Source of the DNA: Persicimonas caeni
GTDB taxonomy: Bacteria > Myxococcota_A > Bradymonadia > Bradymonadales > Bradymonadaceae
DNA length: 64,000 bases
NCBI RefSeq assembly: GCF_006517175.1
Contig: NZ_CP041186.1
Location: 7,343,074 to 7,407,073, forward strand
Direction of reading: 5' to 3'
Numbering within the stretch: position 1 is the stretch's first letter; each line of letters opens with the position of its first letter. A program made the translations under genes and the position numbers. Shown piece by piece: positions 27,377-36,113 of the stretch. The notes below the pieces were generated by a model. The model was not told the DNA's origin, ran no database searches, and saw only the letters and a list, made by a program, of their open reading frames with translations.

Positions 27377-28508
27377 ATGAGTAACGAACTGAGCTCGAAA
27401 ATCGACGACCTCAAAGAGCGTCTGACCGAGCTCCGGAGGTATCTTTGACCTGCCTCAAAAGCAGGCACGCCTCGAGGAGCTAGACGCCATCAGCCAGGAC
27501 CCCAGCTTCTGGGACGACTCCGACCGCGCTCAAGAGTTGATGAAGGAACGCGGCGAGATCGAAGGGCTTCTGGAAAAATTCGACGCCCAGCAGACCAACG
27601 TCGAGGAGGCGCGTGTCTTCATCGAGCTGTCCGAGGAAGTCGGCGGCGATGAGGATTCGCTCGCCGAGGCTCGTAATCTGCTGCAGCAGACCGAACGGGA
27701 AGTCGAGTCGCTCGAGACTCGCCGCATGCTCGGCGGAGAGCACGACGACCACAACGCCATCTTCTCGATCAACTCCGGCGCCGGCGGCACCGAGAGCCAG
27801 GACTGGGCGGACATGCTTCTGCGCATGTACCTGCGCTACATGGAGAAGAAGGGCTGGAAGGCCGAGATCACCGACAAACAAGACGGCGAAGAGGCCGGCA
27901 TCAAAGGGGCCGACATTCTGGTCAAAGGCGAGTACGCCTACGGGATGCTCAAGGCCGAGGCCGGCGTCCACCGTCTGGTGCGCATCAGTCCGTTCGATAG
28001 CAGCAGCCGCCGCCACACGAGTTTCGCAGCGGTATCGGTCGCCCCGGAGATTGACGACGACATCGAGATCGAGATCAACGACTCGGATCTTCGCATCGAC
28101 ACCTACCGCGCCTCGGGCGCTGGTGGTCAGCACGTCAACCGGACCGATTCGGCGGTGCGTATCACCCACCAGCCGACCGGCATCGTCGTTCAGTGCCAGA
28201 ACGAGCGCTCGCAGCACAAAAACCGCGCCACCGCCATGAAGATTCTGCGCGCCAAGCTCTATGAAAAAGAGCTGCGTGAGCGCGAAGAGCGCGCCGCTGC
28301 CGAGCACTCCGAGCAAAAGGACGTCGCCTTCGGCAGCCAGATCCGGTCCTATGTGTTGCACCCGTACAAGCAGGTCAAGGACCTGCGCACGGGCGTGACC
28401 ATCGGCAACACCGACTCGGTGCTCGACGGTGACCTCGACGAGTTCATCGAAGCCTACCTGCTCCAGCAGGGCGGCGAGACCGAAGAGGAGCCCGCCGAGG
28501 CGAGTTGA
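27377..28508 (+). CDS. prfB: Peptide chain release factor 2, with programmed +1 frameshift
   Basis: Translation starts at ATG 27377 and reaches an in-frame TGA at 27446-27448 after 23 codons. The context is the autoregulatory RF2 site: SD-like GGAGG (27435-27439), TAT, CTT, then TGAC. Skipping one base (27446) joins codon 23 to GAC 27447 and gives a product of about 376 residues. The downstream protein has the UGA-recognition motif S-P-F in VRISPFDSSSRR, and GAGGQHVNRTDS with the GGQ that triggers peptidyl-tRNA hydrolysis. RF2 ends translation at UGA and UAA, and low RF2 raises frameshifting, so the gene senses its own product. Confidence 0.96.
27434..27449 (+). promoter_or_regulatory. RF2 programmed frameshift site
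   Basis: The bases CGGAGGTATCTTTGAC hold the three required elements: an internal SD-like GGAGG three bases before the slip codon, the slippery CTT, and a UGA stop followed by C, a weak termination context. The spacing matches the E. coli prfB site. Confidence 0.95.
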
Positions 28509-28580
28509 CGCATCTCGTGTGCAGACGTCGCCCGAGGGCGGCGTCACTCATTACCCATCTAAGAGGCTTTTCGAGCCGAC

Positions 28581-30167
28581 ATGTCCTACGAACGATTCAT
28601 CGGGCTTCGCTACTTGATGGCCAAGAAGCGAACCCAGGTCGTCTCCATCATCACGCTGATCTCGATCTGCGGGGTCGCCCTCGGGGTGACCGCGCTGATC
28701 GTGGTGCTCAGCGTTATGGGCGGCTTCAAAAAGGACCTCAAAGACAAGATCTTGGGGACCAAGGCCCACGCCGTAGTCCAAGCGGCCGAGGGAGACGATT
28801 TGGTCGACGCCGGACAGGTGGCCAAGACGGCCGCGGCGATGGAAGGTGTCACGGGCGCCGAGCCGTTTCTGGAGGCCGAGGTCATGGTCTCGAGTCCCAC
28901 GAACCTCAGCGGCGTGATCCTTCGCGGCATCGATCCCGATCGGGTCGGCCAGGTCAGTGAGCTCTCTCAAGACATGGTCGAGGGCAACCTCAAATACCTG
29001 CAGAACCCGCGTCCGATGCTCGAGAAGCTCGACGAGGAGCGCGAGCGACATATCAACGAGATTCTCGACCGCGTCGGCTCCGAGAAGGATGACTTCGAGG
29101 AGGAGACGGCGGGCAGCGAAGACAAAGGCGCTGCTCCCGCCGACGACGTGACGGCTGACGACGAAGCGGCCGACGATGCCTTCGACATGCCTCCGCTTCC
29201 TCATCAAGGGTCCGCCGAGCAACAAGCGGCAGGAGAGGAGGGCGACGACGAAGGTGAGATGATCATGCCGCCCATCGCCGAAGATGAAGACGGCGAGGGC
29301 GCCATGCCTCCCATCTTCGGTGACGGCGAGGGTGAGGGCGACGACGCGAGCCGACAGGATGAGGCCCCCGATTACGAGGCGCTTCCTGGGCTGGTCATCG
29401 GTCCCGAACTCAAAAAGTCGCTGCAGGTCGAGCTGGGCAGCGAGGTCAACGTGGTCACGCCCGAAGGTGAGATGGGCCCCACCGGCCTGATGCCGCGCAG
29501 CCGCCCGTTTCGCATCGTCGGCATCTTCAAGACGGGGATGTACGAGTACGACGCGAATTACGCCTACACGAGCTTCTCGGATGCCAAAGACTTCCTGAAC
29601 CGAAAGGGAGCCAGCGGCGTCGAGATCAAGACGATCGACGCCAACCTGGCCATCGAGATCGCCGCCGATCTTCAAAAGAGCTTGGGACCCAAGTACGAGG
29701 TCCTCGATTGGCAGGAGATGAACCGAAGCCTGTTCTACGCGCTCGAACTCGAGAAGATCGCCATGTTCGTCGTGTTGACGTTCATCATCCTCGTCGCAAG
29801 CTTCAGCATCATCGCGATGCTCATCATGATCGTCATCGAGAAGGCGCGCGATATCGCTATCTTGAAGTCGATGGGTGTGCCCGACGGCGGAATTCGACGC
29901 ATTTTCGTCTTCCAGGGGCTCGTCATCGGCGGGCTGGGCGCGTTGATTGGCCTTGTGGGTGGCCTTGGAATCTGCGCCTATCTCAGCGTCTACGGCGTGC
30001 CCCTCGACTCCGAAGTGTACTACATCTCGAAGCTGCCGGTGGAGGTCAACGCCTGGGAGGTCGGTGCAGTCATCGTCTGCGCGCTGTTCATCAGTTGGGC
30101 GGCGACGATTTATCCGGCTTACCTGGCCTCGAAACTCAAACCGGTCGACGGACTACGATATGACTGA
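28581..30167 (+). CDS. LolC/LolE-type lipoprotein-releasing permease with an acidic insert
   Basis: The protein has 528 residues; E. coli LolC and LolE have about 400. The N-terminus FIGLRYLMAKKR and helix 1 (about 22-47, ending in LSVMGGFKKDL) are family hallmarks. The last 140 residues hold three helices of the FtsX-like domain, with KARDIAILKSMGVPDGGIRRIFVFQG as the cytoplasmic coupling segment. The extra length is a low-complexity Asp/Glu-rich insert (about 165-265) inside the periplasmic domain. With the overlapping ATPase gene it should extract lipoproteins from the inner membrane. A single permease type suggests a homodimeric complex. Confidence 0.9.
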   Translation: MSYERFIGLRYLMAKKRTQVVSIITLISICGVALGVTALIVVLSVMGGFKKDLKDKILGTKAHAVVQAAEGDDLVDAGQVAKTAAAMEGVTGAEPFLEAEVMVSSPTNLSGVILRGIDPDRVGQVSELSQDMVEGNLKYLQNPRPMLEKLDEERERHINEILDRVGSEKDDFEEETAGSEDKGAAPADDVTADDEAADDAFDMPPLPHQGSAEQQAAGEEGDDEGEMIMPPIAEDEDGEGAMPPIFGDGEGEGDDASRQDEAPDYEALPGLVIGPELKKSLQVELGSEVNVVTPEGEMGPTGLMPRSRPFRIVGIFKTGMYEYDANYAYTSFSDAKDFLNRKGASGVEIKTIDANLAIEIAADLQKSLGPKYEVLDWQEMNRSLFYALELEKIAMFVVLTFIILVASFSIIAMLIMIVIEKARDIAILKSMGVPDGGIRRIFVFQGLVIGGLGALIGLVGGLGICAYLSVYGVPLDSEVYYISKLPVEVNAWEVGAVIVCALFISWAATIYPAYLASKLKPVDGLRYD

Positions 30168-30978
30168 CGAACGCAAAGTGCTCATCGAGAGCGAGGGGCT
30201 GACCAAGCGGTTTTTGCACCGCGGCAAGACGCTCAGCGTGCTCGAGGATATGGATTTCAAGATTTACGCCGGCGACCAGATCGCGGTGATGGGGCCCAGC
30301 GGGGCGGGCAAGAGTACGCTGCTCCAGCTCATCGGCACCCTCGACGAGCCCACGGCTGGTCGGTTGTTGTTCGACGGCGTCGACCTATTTGCCAAGTCTT
30401 CGTCGCAGCTGGCCGAGTTTCGCAACCGCGAAGTCGGCTTTGTCTTCCAGTTTCACCACCTGCTTCCGGAGTTCACCGCGTTGGAAAACGTGGCGTTGCC
30501 GGGGCTGATCGCGCGCATGCCGCGCGCCGAAGCAGAAGACCGCGCCGAGGAGCTGCTGACCAAGGTCGGACTCAAAGAGAGGCTGCATCACCAGCCGGGT
30601 GAGTTGTCCGGTGGAGAGCAGCAGCGCGTGGCGATCGCCCGCGCGCTGTTCATGAAGCCGCGACTGTTGTTGGCCGATGAGCCGACGGGAAACCTTGACC
30701 TAAAGACCGGGGCTGGGATACACGCTGTTCTCCGTGAGCTCAACGAGGAGACCGGGGTTACGGTGATTGTCGTAACCCACGACCCTCGACTTGCGGAAGA
30801 GATGCCGATAAAGCTCGTGCTCGACGATGGTAGATTGCTGCCTTTCGAAGCAGGAGATGACACTGTCGGCGACCGGATCCCCGAAGAGCTGCTCCACGTC
30901 GAGTCATCGAACCCCAAGCAGTTGCGGGCCCGCGCGAAGGAAGGCGACGAAGTCGCTGATCGCATGCTTAATGGTTGA
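30160..30978 (+). CDS. lolD: LolD-type ABC ATPase
   Basis: The protein has 272 residues from ATG 30160, overlapping the permease gene by 8 bases. Walker A GPSGAGKST, Q-loop FVFQFHHLLPEF, ABC signature LSGGEQQRVAIARAL, Walker B LLLADEPTGNLD and switch His in VVTHD are all present. The HHLLPEFTALENV segment is typical of the LolD/MacB class. It drives release of outer-membrane lipoproteins toward LolA. A C-terminal tail of about 45 residues (GDRIPEELLHVESSNP...) exceeds usual LolD length. Confidence 0.93.
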   Translation: MTDERKVLIESEGLTKRFLHRGKTLSVLEDMDFKIYAGDQIAVMGPSGAGKSTLLQLIGTLDEPTAGRLLFDGVDLFAKSSSQLAEFRNREVGFVFQFHHLLPEFTALENVALPGLIARMPRAEAEDRAEELLTKVGLKERLHHQPGELSGGEQQRVAIARALFMKPRLLLADEPTGNLDLKTGAGIHAVLRELNEETGVTVIVVTHDPRLAEEMPIKLVLDDGRLLPFEAGDDTVGDRIPEELLHVESSNPKQLRARAKEGDEVADRMLNG

Positions 30979-31012
30979 TTGAATTGTGCCCGGTGCGCAC
31001 ACAAGGGAAAAC

Positions 31013-33583
31013 GTGAGTCGCGCTCGCCGCATACGCCACATGGCGTCACAACACGCTGACGACGACCTACCCATACGTCTGCGAGGACGCTGGCTTTGGG
31101 CTGGGGTGATCTTTGCGCTCTCCTGCGCTCTGGCGTCGCCTGCCGGCGCTCAGACCGACCCGCGTCGCGACCTCGGCACCCAGTTGCCGGCCGACGAGCA
31201 GCGCGCCGAGGAGGAGTTGCCCGAGGACCTCGAGCCGGTCGGGACGGCCACCGTCCCGGAGGGCCGCGCCGCCACAGAGGGGCAGACGGTCGATGTCGTC
31301 CAGGTGGTCGGCAACCGACGCGTCGAGGCCGACTCGATCCTGCAGCGGGTTCAGACCGAGCAGGGAAAGCCTCTCGACCTGGCCACCGTCTCTCGAGACA
31401 TCCAGCGCATCTTTGAGCTGGGCTACTTCAGTGACATTCAGGTTGATGCCACCGTCACCGAGGACGGAAAAGTCGTCGTCTCCTACGTCGTCGAAGAGAA
31501 ACCGGCGATCGCTCAGAATCAGTACGAGGGCAACGACGAACTCAGCGCCGACGAAATCGGTGAGGTCGTCGACTTGGAGCGCTTCGCCATCCTCGATTTG
31601 GCAAAGGTCGAGCAAAACGCCCAGAAGATTCGCGAACTGTACGCCGAAAAGGGCTACTACCTGGCCGAAGTGAACTACGAGATCACCGAGGCGCCCGGAC
31701 GCGCCGACTTGGCCGTGGTGACCTTCCAGATTCAGGAGTTTTCCAAGGTCGAGGTCAAAAAGATCACCTTCCTCGGCAACGAGAATCTCTCTGACAAGCA
31801 GCTGTCCAACATCATGGCGACCCGCGAGGGGAGCTACTTCTCGTTCCTGACCGACTTCGGCACCTTCAAAGAGCAAGCCTTCGAGGCGGACCTGCAGCGG
31901 CTGACCGCGTTCTACTACAACCACGGCTTCGTCCAGGTGAACGTGGGCATGCCCTCGATTCGCCTGTCTCGTGATAAGCGCTACCTCTACATCACGATCA
32001 ATATCGAGGAAGGCGAGCAGTATTTCGCCGGCAGCATCGATATCCAGGGCGACCTCATCAGCGAGAAGGAAGAGCTGTTCGACCTGGTCAAGCTCTCCAA
32101 GGGAGACGTCTTCGACTACGGCCGCATGCGCCAGGACATCGAGCAGCTGCGCAACCTCTACCGAAACGCCGGCTTCGCCTACGTCAACGTCAATCCACTG
32201 ACGCGTATCAATCAGGACGACAACACCGTCGACCTGACCTACGACATCCAGAAGGGCAACAAGGTCTACATCGGCCGCATCGAGATCGTCGGCAACAAGA
32301 AGACGCGCGATTACGTGATTCGTCGCGAGCTCGAAATCGAGGAGGGCGAGCTCTTCTCGTCGGCCGCCTTGGACGCCTCGCGCCGCGAGGTTCGCCGACT
32401 GGGCTATTTCGACAAGGTCGACGTGACGACCCAGCGCGGGGCGCGTGACGACTTGATCAACGTGCGTGTGGAGGTCAACGAGACCCGCACGGGCACTTTC
32501 CAGGTCGGTGCCGGCTTCTCGAGCACCGAGAGCTTCATCGCCAACGCCCAGATTTCGCAGAACAACCTTCTCGGGCGCGGCCAGAGCCTATCGTTCCAAG
32601 CCCAGCTTTCGAGCATTCGTACGCTGTTCAACCTGAAGTTCTCCGAGCCGTGGTTGCTCGGCTCGCGCTGGAATTTCTCGTTCGACCTGTACAACTTCGA
32701 GTACGCGTTCCAAGACTTCACCCGTCAGTCGACCGGTGGCAACCTGACCTTCGGCTATCCGATTTCGGAGGCGTTCGAGCTGCAGATCCCCGGCGAGTTG
32801 CTCGCCTCGGCGACCTACAAGCTCGAGAACGTCGACGTCGAGGCCGGTGGCCAGAGCGGGGCGGATAACCAGGGGACCGGCGCCTTGTTCGGCGGCGGAC
32901 TTACAAGCAGTATCCAGGGCGGTCTCTTTTACGACGACCGTGACAACCGCCTCTTCCCGACCGACGGCCAATTTCATTCGGCCAAGGTGGAATTTGCGGA
33001 CCGCAACTTCACGTTAAGCGAAAACGAGTTCCTCAAGTTCGACTTGGAGACTCGCTGGTATTTCCCGGTCTTCTGGGAGTTCGTGCTCCGATTGCAGGGA
33101 GAGCTCGGCTACGTGACCAACCTGGACCCGCAGGGTGCTGTGCCGCTGTTCGAGCGTTATTTCGTCGGTGGTCCCCAGACGGTTCGTGGCTTCGATCGCT
33201 TCTCGCTGGGACCGATTCGCGAGGTGGCCGACGAAGACGGCGATCCCGGCTCGGAGCTCGACGCGTTCCGCATCGGCGGCAACAAGCGTCTGATCTTCAC
33301 TGCCGAGGTCGAGTTCCCGATTTTCACGGCTGCCGGCATCAAGGGTGTCGTCTTCGCCGACATGGGTAACGCCTTCGACAACGACCAACCGTTCTCGCTG
33401 GTTCCTGATTTGTTCGCCGATCGCGAAGAGCGTTTTGACGACGCTTTGCGCACCTCCGTCGGATTTGGCTTCCGGTGGCTCAGCCCGATCGCGCCGCTTC
33501 GATTTGAATGGGGTATCCCCCTGGAGCGTCTACGTGGTGAAGAGCCGGTGGTCTTCGACTTCAGCATCGGCAATGCCTTTTAA
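31013..33583 (+). CDS. bamA: BamA/Omp85 outer-membrane assembly factor
   Basis: The protein has 856 residues from GTG 31013, which has AAGGGA four bases upstream; ATG 31040 is an alternative. A signal peptide (LWAGVIFALSCALASPAGAQ) is followed by a Glu/Pro-rich linker. Five POTRA domains (about 95-430) follow, starting VVQVVGNRRVEADSIL and each with the V..I...GN pattern. The C-terminal half is a 16-strand barrel with the diagnostic loop-6 motif GGPQTVRGF near residue 720 and a terminal Phe (SIGNAF). It inserts beta-barrel proteins into the outer membrane, and is clustered with lolD and skp. Confidence 0.95.
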   Translation: MSRARRIRHMASQHADDDLPIRLRGRWLWAGVIFALSCALASPAGAQTDPRRDLGTQLPADEQRAEEELPEDLEPVGTATVPEGRAATEGQTVDVVQVVGNRRVEADSILQRVQTEQGKPLDLATVSRDIQRIFELGYFSDIQVDATVTEDGKVVVSYVVEEKPAIAQNQYEGNDELSADEIGEVVDLERFAILDLAKVEQNAQKIRELYAEKGYYLAEVNYEITEAPGRADLAVVTFQIQEFSKVEVKKITFLGNENLSDKQLSNIMATREGSYFSFLTDFGTFKEQAFEADLQRLTAFYYNHGFVQVNVGMPSIRLSRDKRYLYITINIEEGEQYFAGSIDIQGDLISEKEELFDLVKLSKGDVFDYGRMRQDIEQLRNLYRNAGFAYVNVNPLTRINQDDNTVDLTYDIQKGNKVYIGRIEIVGNKKTRDYVIRRELEIEEGELFSSAALDASRREVRRLGYFDKVDVTTQRGARDDLINVRVEVNETRTGTFQVGAGFSSTESFIANAQISQNNLLGRGQSLSFQAQLSSIRTLFNLKFSEPWLLGSRWNFSFDLYNFEYAFQDFTRQSTGGNLTFGYPISEAFELQIPGELLASATYKLENVDVEAGGQSGADNQGTGALFGGGLTSSIQGGLFYDDRDNRLFPTDGQFHSAKVEFADRNFTLSENEFLKFDLETRWYFPVFWEFVLRLQGELGYVTNLDPQGAVPLFERYFVGGPQTVRGFDRFSLGPIREVADEDGDPGSELDAFRIGGNKRLIFTAEVEFPIFTAAGIKGVVFADMGNAFDNDQPFSLVPDLFADREERFDDALRTSVGFGFRWLSPIAPLRFEWGIPLERLRGEEPVVFDFSIGNAF

Positions 33584-33620
33584 CGACTCGTTCATCGCAT
33601 CAAGCCCGATAGGAGCAAAG

Positions 33621-34175
33621 ATGATTGCTCGCATTATGAAAACCCGTGCTGCCATGGTCATGGCGCAAGTTCTCCTGGCGTTTGGGCTGGTTGTCGGCGT
33701 CACCGCGATCAGCGCGCCTGCGTTCGCTCAGGACGTCAAGATTGGCTATGTGGACCTGCAGCGCGCGCTCTCCGAAGTAGAGGAGGGCAAAAAGGCCAAA
33801 GCTCGCCTCAAGAAAGACTTCGACAAGAAGCAGAAGATGCTGACCGACAAGCAGGAAGAGGTCAAAAAGCTCAAGCAGAGCCTCGAGTCGGGCGCGGCCA
33901 TGATGACCGACGAGGCCAAGCGCAAAAAGGCCATCGAGCTGCAGCAGGAGATGGCTAAGCTCCAGCAACTCTACATGGAGATGCAACGCGACCTGGCTCA
34001 AAAAGAGACCAAGGCGACCCAAAAGATCTTCAAGAAGATGGAACCCATCCTCAACAAGATCGCCAAAGAGAAGGGCTACGACCTGATCCTCGAGAAGACC
34101 GAATCGTCGGTGCTCTTCGCGAAGGACTCGATGGACCTGACTGACGAACTGATCAAACGCTACGACAAAAAGTGA
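33621..34175 (+). CDS. skp: Skp/OmpH periplasmic chaperone
   Basis: The protein has 184 residues with an AGGAG site before ATG 33621 and a signal peptide ending in APAFAQ. The mature start DVKIGYVDLQRALSEVEEGK is the OmpH signature. The middle (about 55-140) is a Lys/Gln/Glu-rich coiled coil forming the tentacles of the trimer. It holds unfolded barrel proteins for BamA, encoded 37 bases upstream. The gene overlaps the following lipoprotein gene by four bases, indicating translational coupling. Confidence 0.93.
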   Translation: MIARIMKTRAAMVMAQVLLAFGLVVGVTAISAPAFAQDVKIGYVDLQRALSEVEEGKKAKARLKKDFDKKQKMLTDKQEEVKKLKQSLESGAAMMTDEAKRKKAIELQQEMAKLQQLYMEMQRDLAQKETKATQKIFKKMEPILNKIAKEKGYDLILEKTESSVLFAKDSMDLTDELIKRYDKK

Positions 34176-36079
34176 AGTATCCTACGCGGTATCTCTTTCC
34201 GGCTCTGCTCGTTGTCCTTGTGACTTCCTCGTGTGAATGCGAGGAACGCGTTCGCCAGATGATCAGCAATCCGGGCGACCGCAAGCAGCAGGTCGAAGAG
34301 GCCAAAAAGCGCCGCCAGAAGAGCGAATCGTCGGCTCCCAAGGAAGAAGAACCCAACGACTTCCCCAAGCAGGCGACGCTCTTCGAGCTCGGCGGCGATT
34401 TGCGCCCCATCGAGGCCACCATCGGCCAGTCCGACGACAAGGATTGGTTTGCGTTGACCTCACAGAATGGTGAGACCTGGCAGGTCGAGGCGACGGTAAC
34501 TCCCAAGTCCGACACGCTCGACCCGGTCATCCGGGTGGCGGTGGCAGACTCCGACGACGCCCCCATTACCTACAATATCGCCGGCCCCGGTGAGCCGGAG
34601 ACCATCCCCATTCTGGCGGTCTCCTCCACGGCGCAACGCGTCATGGTTACTGGGAACGACGGCACCACGGGTGACTACGAGTTCTCCTTCCAGAAGCGCC
34701 TGTCCGGCGGCGCGGTCGAGTCCGAGCCGAATGACGATATCGACGTGGCCACTCGCTTCGAGGCGCCCGGCGAAATCCAAGGCTTCTACGACCGCCCCGA
34801 AGACCGCGACGTCTACTTTGTTCCGCGCAAAAACCTGACGGGCGAGGCATTCACCCTCGAGGTGAGCCCCATAGACGACGTAATGCAGCAGGTGCGCGTC
34901 TACACCCATCGAGACATGAAGGCGCCGTACCTGTCGCTGCACGTGCCGCCCACTGAGGCTGCAGGCCTGCCGAACGTATCGCTCCCGGACGACGTGCTCG
35001 GCGTGTGGATCGTACTCACCGCCGGGGACTCCTTCAGCCGCGACCAGAGCTATCGCCTCAAACTCCTCGGGCATCCGCCCGTAGAGCACGGTCTGGAGGT
35101 CGAGCCGAACGATGATGCCGAGACCGCCCAACAGATCGACTCGAGCACTAAACTGGCCGGGTACTTCCACTCCATCGAAGACGTCGACCATTTTCGACTC
35201 TTTGTGGACGGGATTCCCGAAGAGGGCCAGTCCGCAACCGGGCAGGGCGCTGTGGCGGAGAACGCCGCCGATGCCGGCCTGCCGTCCGATGATATGCCCG
35301 AGCCGGCGAACGACGCTGGCATGGCGCAGGCCGACGCTGGTGACGTTGGCGATGCGGGCTCGGACATCAAGCCTGCGGATCCACTCGACAGAGTTGCCGA
35401 CAAGGAGCCGGCCGACCACGTCGTCCGCGTAACGATTGCCCCCAAGCACGAGAAGACGCGCCTCGCGCTCGCCTGGTCACTTCCGCGCAACCAGGGCTCG
35501 CCCACGGTGCTCGAAGCGTCGGAGCCGGGCGAAAACGTGACGCTCTGCAACACGGTGGTCGAGGATGACTACGTAGACCTCGAGGTCCGCCGATTGGCGG
35601 CTGCCGAGGGCATGCTCGACGCGACCTTCGACTACGGGCTAATTGCCGAGAACGTCCAGGATGTGCCCGGCCTCGAGATCGAGCCCAATGATTCACGCGA
35701 CACAGCCGACAAGCTCGAGCCTACTCAAAAGCGTATCGGTTATATCGCACGCGCCGGTGACACCGACGTCTTTGCGTTCGCCGTGCCTTTCCCCGAGTCC
35801 CCCGCCCAATCAGAAGGCGATACCGGCGCACCGGTTGTCGCGCCCACGCCTCCGACGCCTCGCCAGGTGCAGTTGACGCTCGGCGCCAACAGTCTGAACC
35901 TGGGCTTCAAGTTGCTCGATGACGAGGGTGGGCTTGTGGCACAGGTGAATCGCGCCGGAGCCGGGGCAGAGGAGAAGCTCCAAGTCGACTTGCCCCCGGG
36001 GCTCTATTTCGTGCACGTCGCCGCCAAACGCGGCTCTGCGTGCGAGCCCTACGAAATGTCAGTCAAAGTGGCCGAGTGA
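34172..36079 (+). CDS. Large lipoprotein with PPC-like EPND repeats
   Basis: The protein has 635 residues from GTG 34172 in a GTGA overlap with the skp stop. The signal peptide ends with the lipobox TSSC (Cys about 21). Three or four copies of an E-P-N-D...A motif occur (EEEPNDFPKQA, ESEPNDDIDVA, EVEPNDDAETA, EIEPNDSRDTA). Each is followed by a D.D.F-type turn (DKDWFALT, DRDVYFVP, DVDHFRLF, DTDVFAFA), the pattern of pre-peptidase C-terminal (PPC) beta-sandwich domains. An Ala/Asp-rich linker sits at about 365-410. No protease domain is attached. Coupling to skp suggests an envelope assembly or surface role, which is inference. Confidence 0.82.
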   Translation: MKYPTRYLFPALLVVLVTSSCECEERVRQMISNPGDRKQQVEEAKKRRQKSESSAPKEEEPNDFPKQATLFELGGDLRPIEATIGQSDDKDWFALTSQNGETWQVEATVTPKSDTLDPVIRVAVADSDDAPITYNIAGPGEPETIPILAVSSTAQRVMVTGNDGTTGDYEFSFQKRLSGGAVESEPNDDIDVATRFEAPGEIQGFYDRPEDRDVYFVPRKNLTGEAFTLEVSPIDDVMQQVRVYTHRDMKAPYLSLHVPPTEAAGLPNVSLPDDVLGVWIVLTAGDSFSRDQSYRLKLLGHPPVEHGLEVEPNDDAETAQQIDSSTKLAGYFHSIEDVDHFRLFVDGIPEEGQSATGQGAVAENAADAGLPSDDMPEPANDAGMAQADAGDVGDAGSDIKPADPLDRVADKEPADHVVRVTIAPKHEKTRLALAWSLPRNQGSPTVLEASEPGENVTLCNTVVEDDYVDLEVRRLAAAEGMLDATFDYGLIAENVQDVPGLEIEPNDSRDTADKLEPTQKRIGYIARAGDTDVFAFAVPFPESPAQSEGDTGAPVVAPTPPTPRQVQLTLGANSLNLGFKLLDDEGGLVAQVNRAGAGAEEKLQVDLPPGLYFVHVAAKRGSACEPYEMSVKVAE

Positions 36080-36113
36080 ATCGGCAGGCGGTGCGAGGCG
36101 ACGGGCGACGCGA

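Noticed and set aside
27377-27448. Pseudogene or sequencing error in prfB
   Set aside because: The stop sits in the exact RF2 frameshift context, so it is a regulated signal rather than damage.
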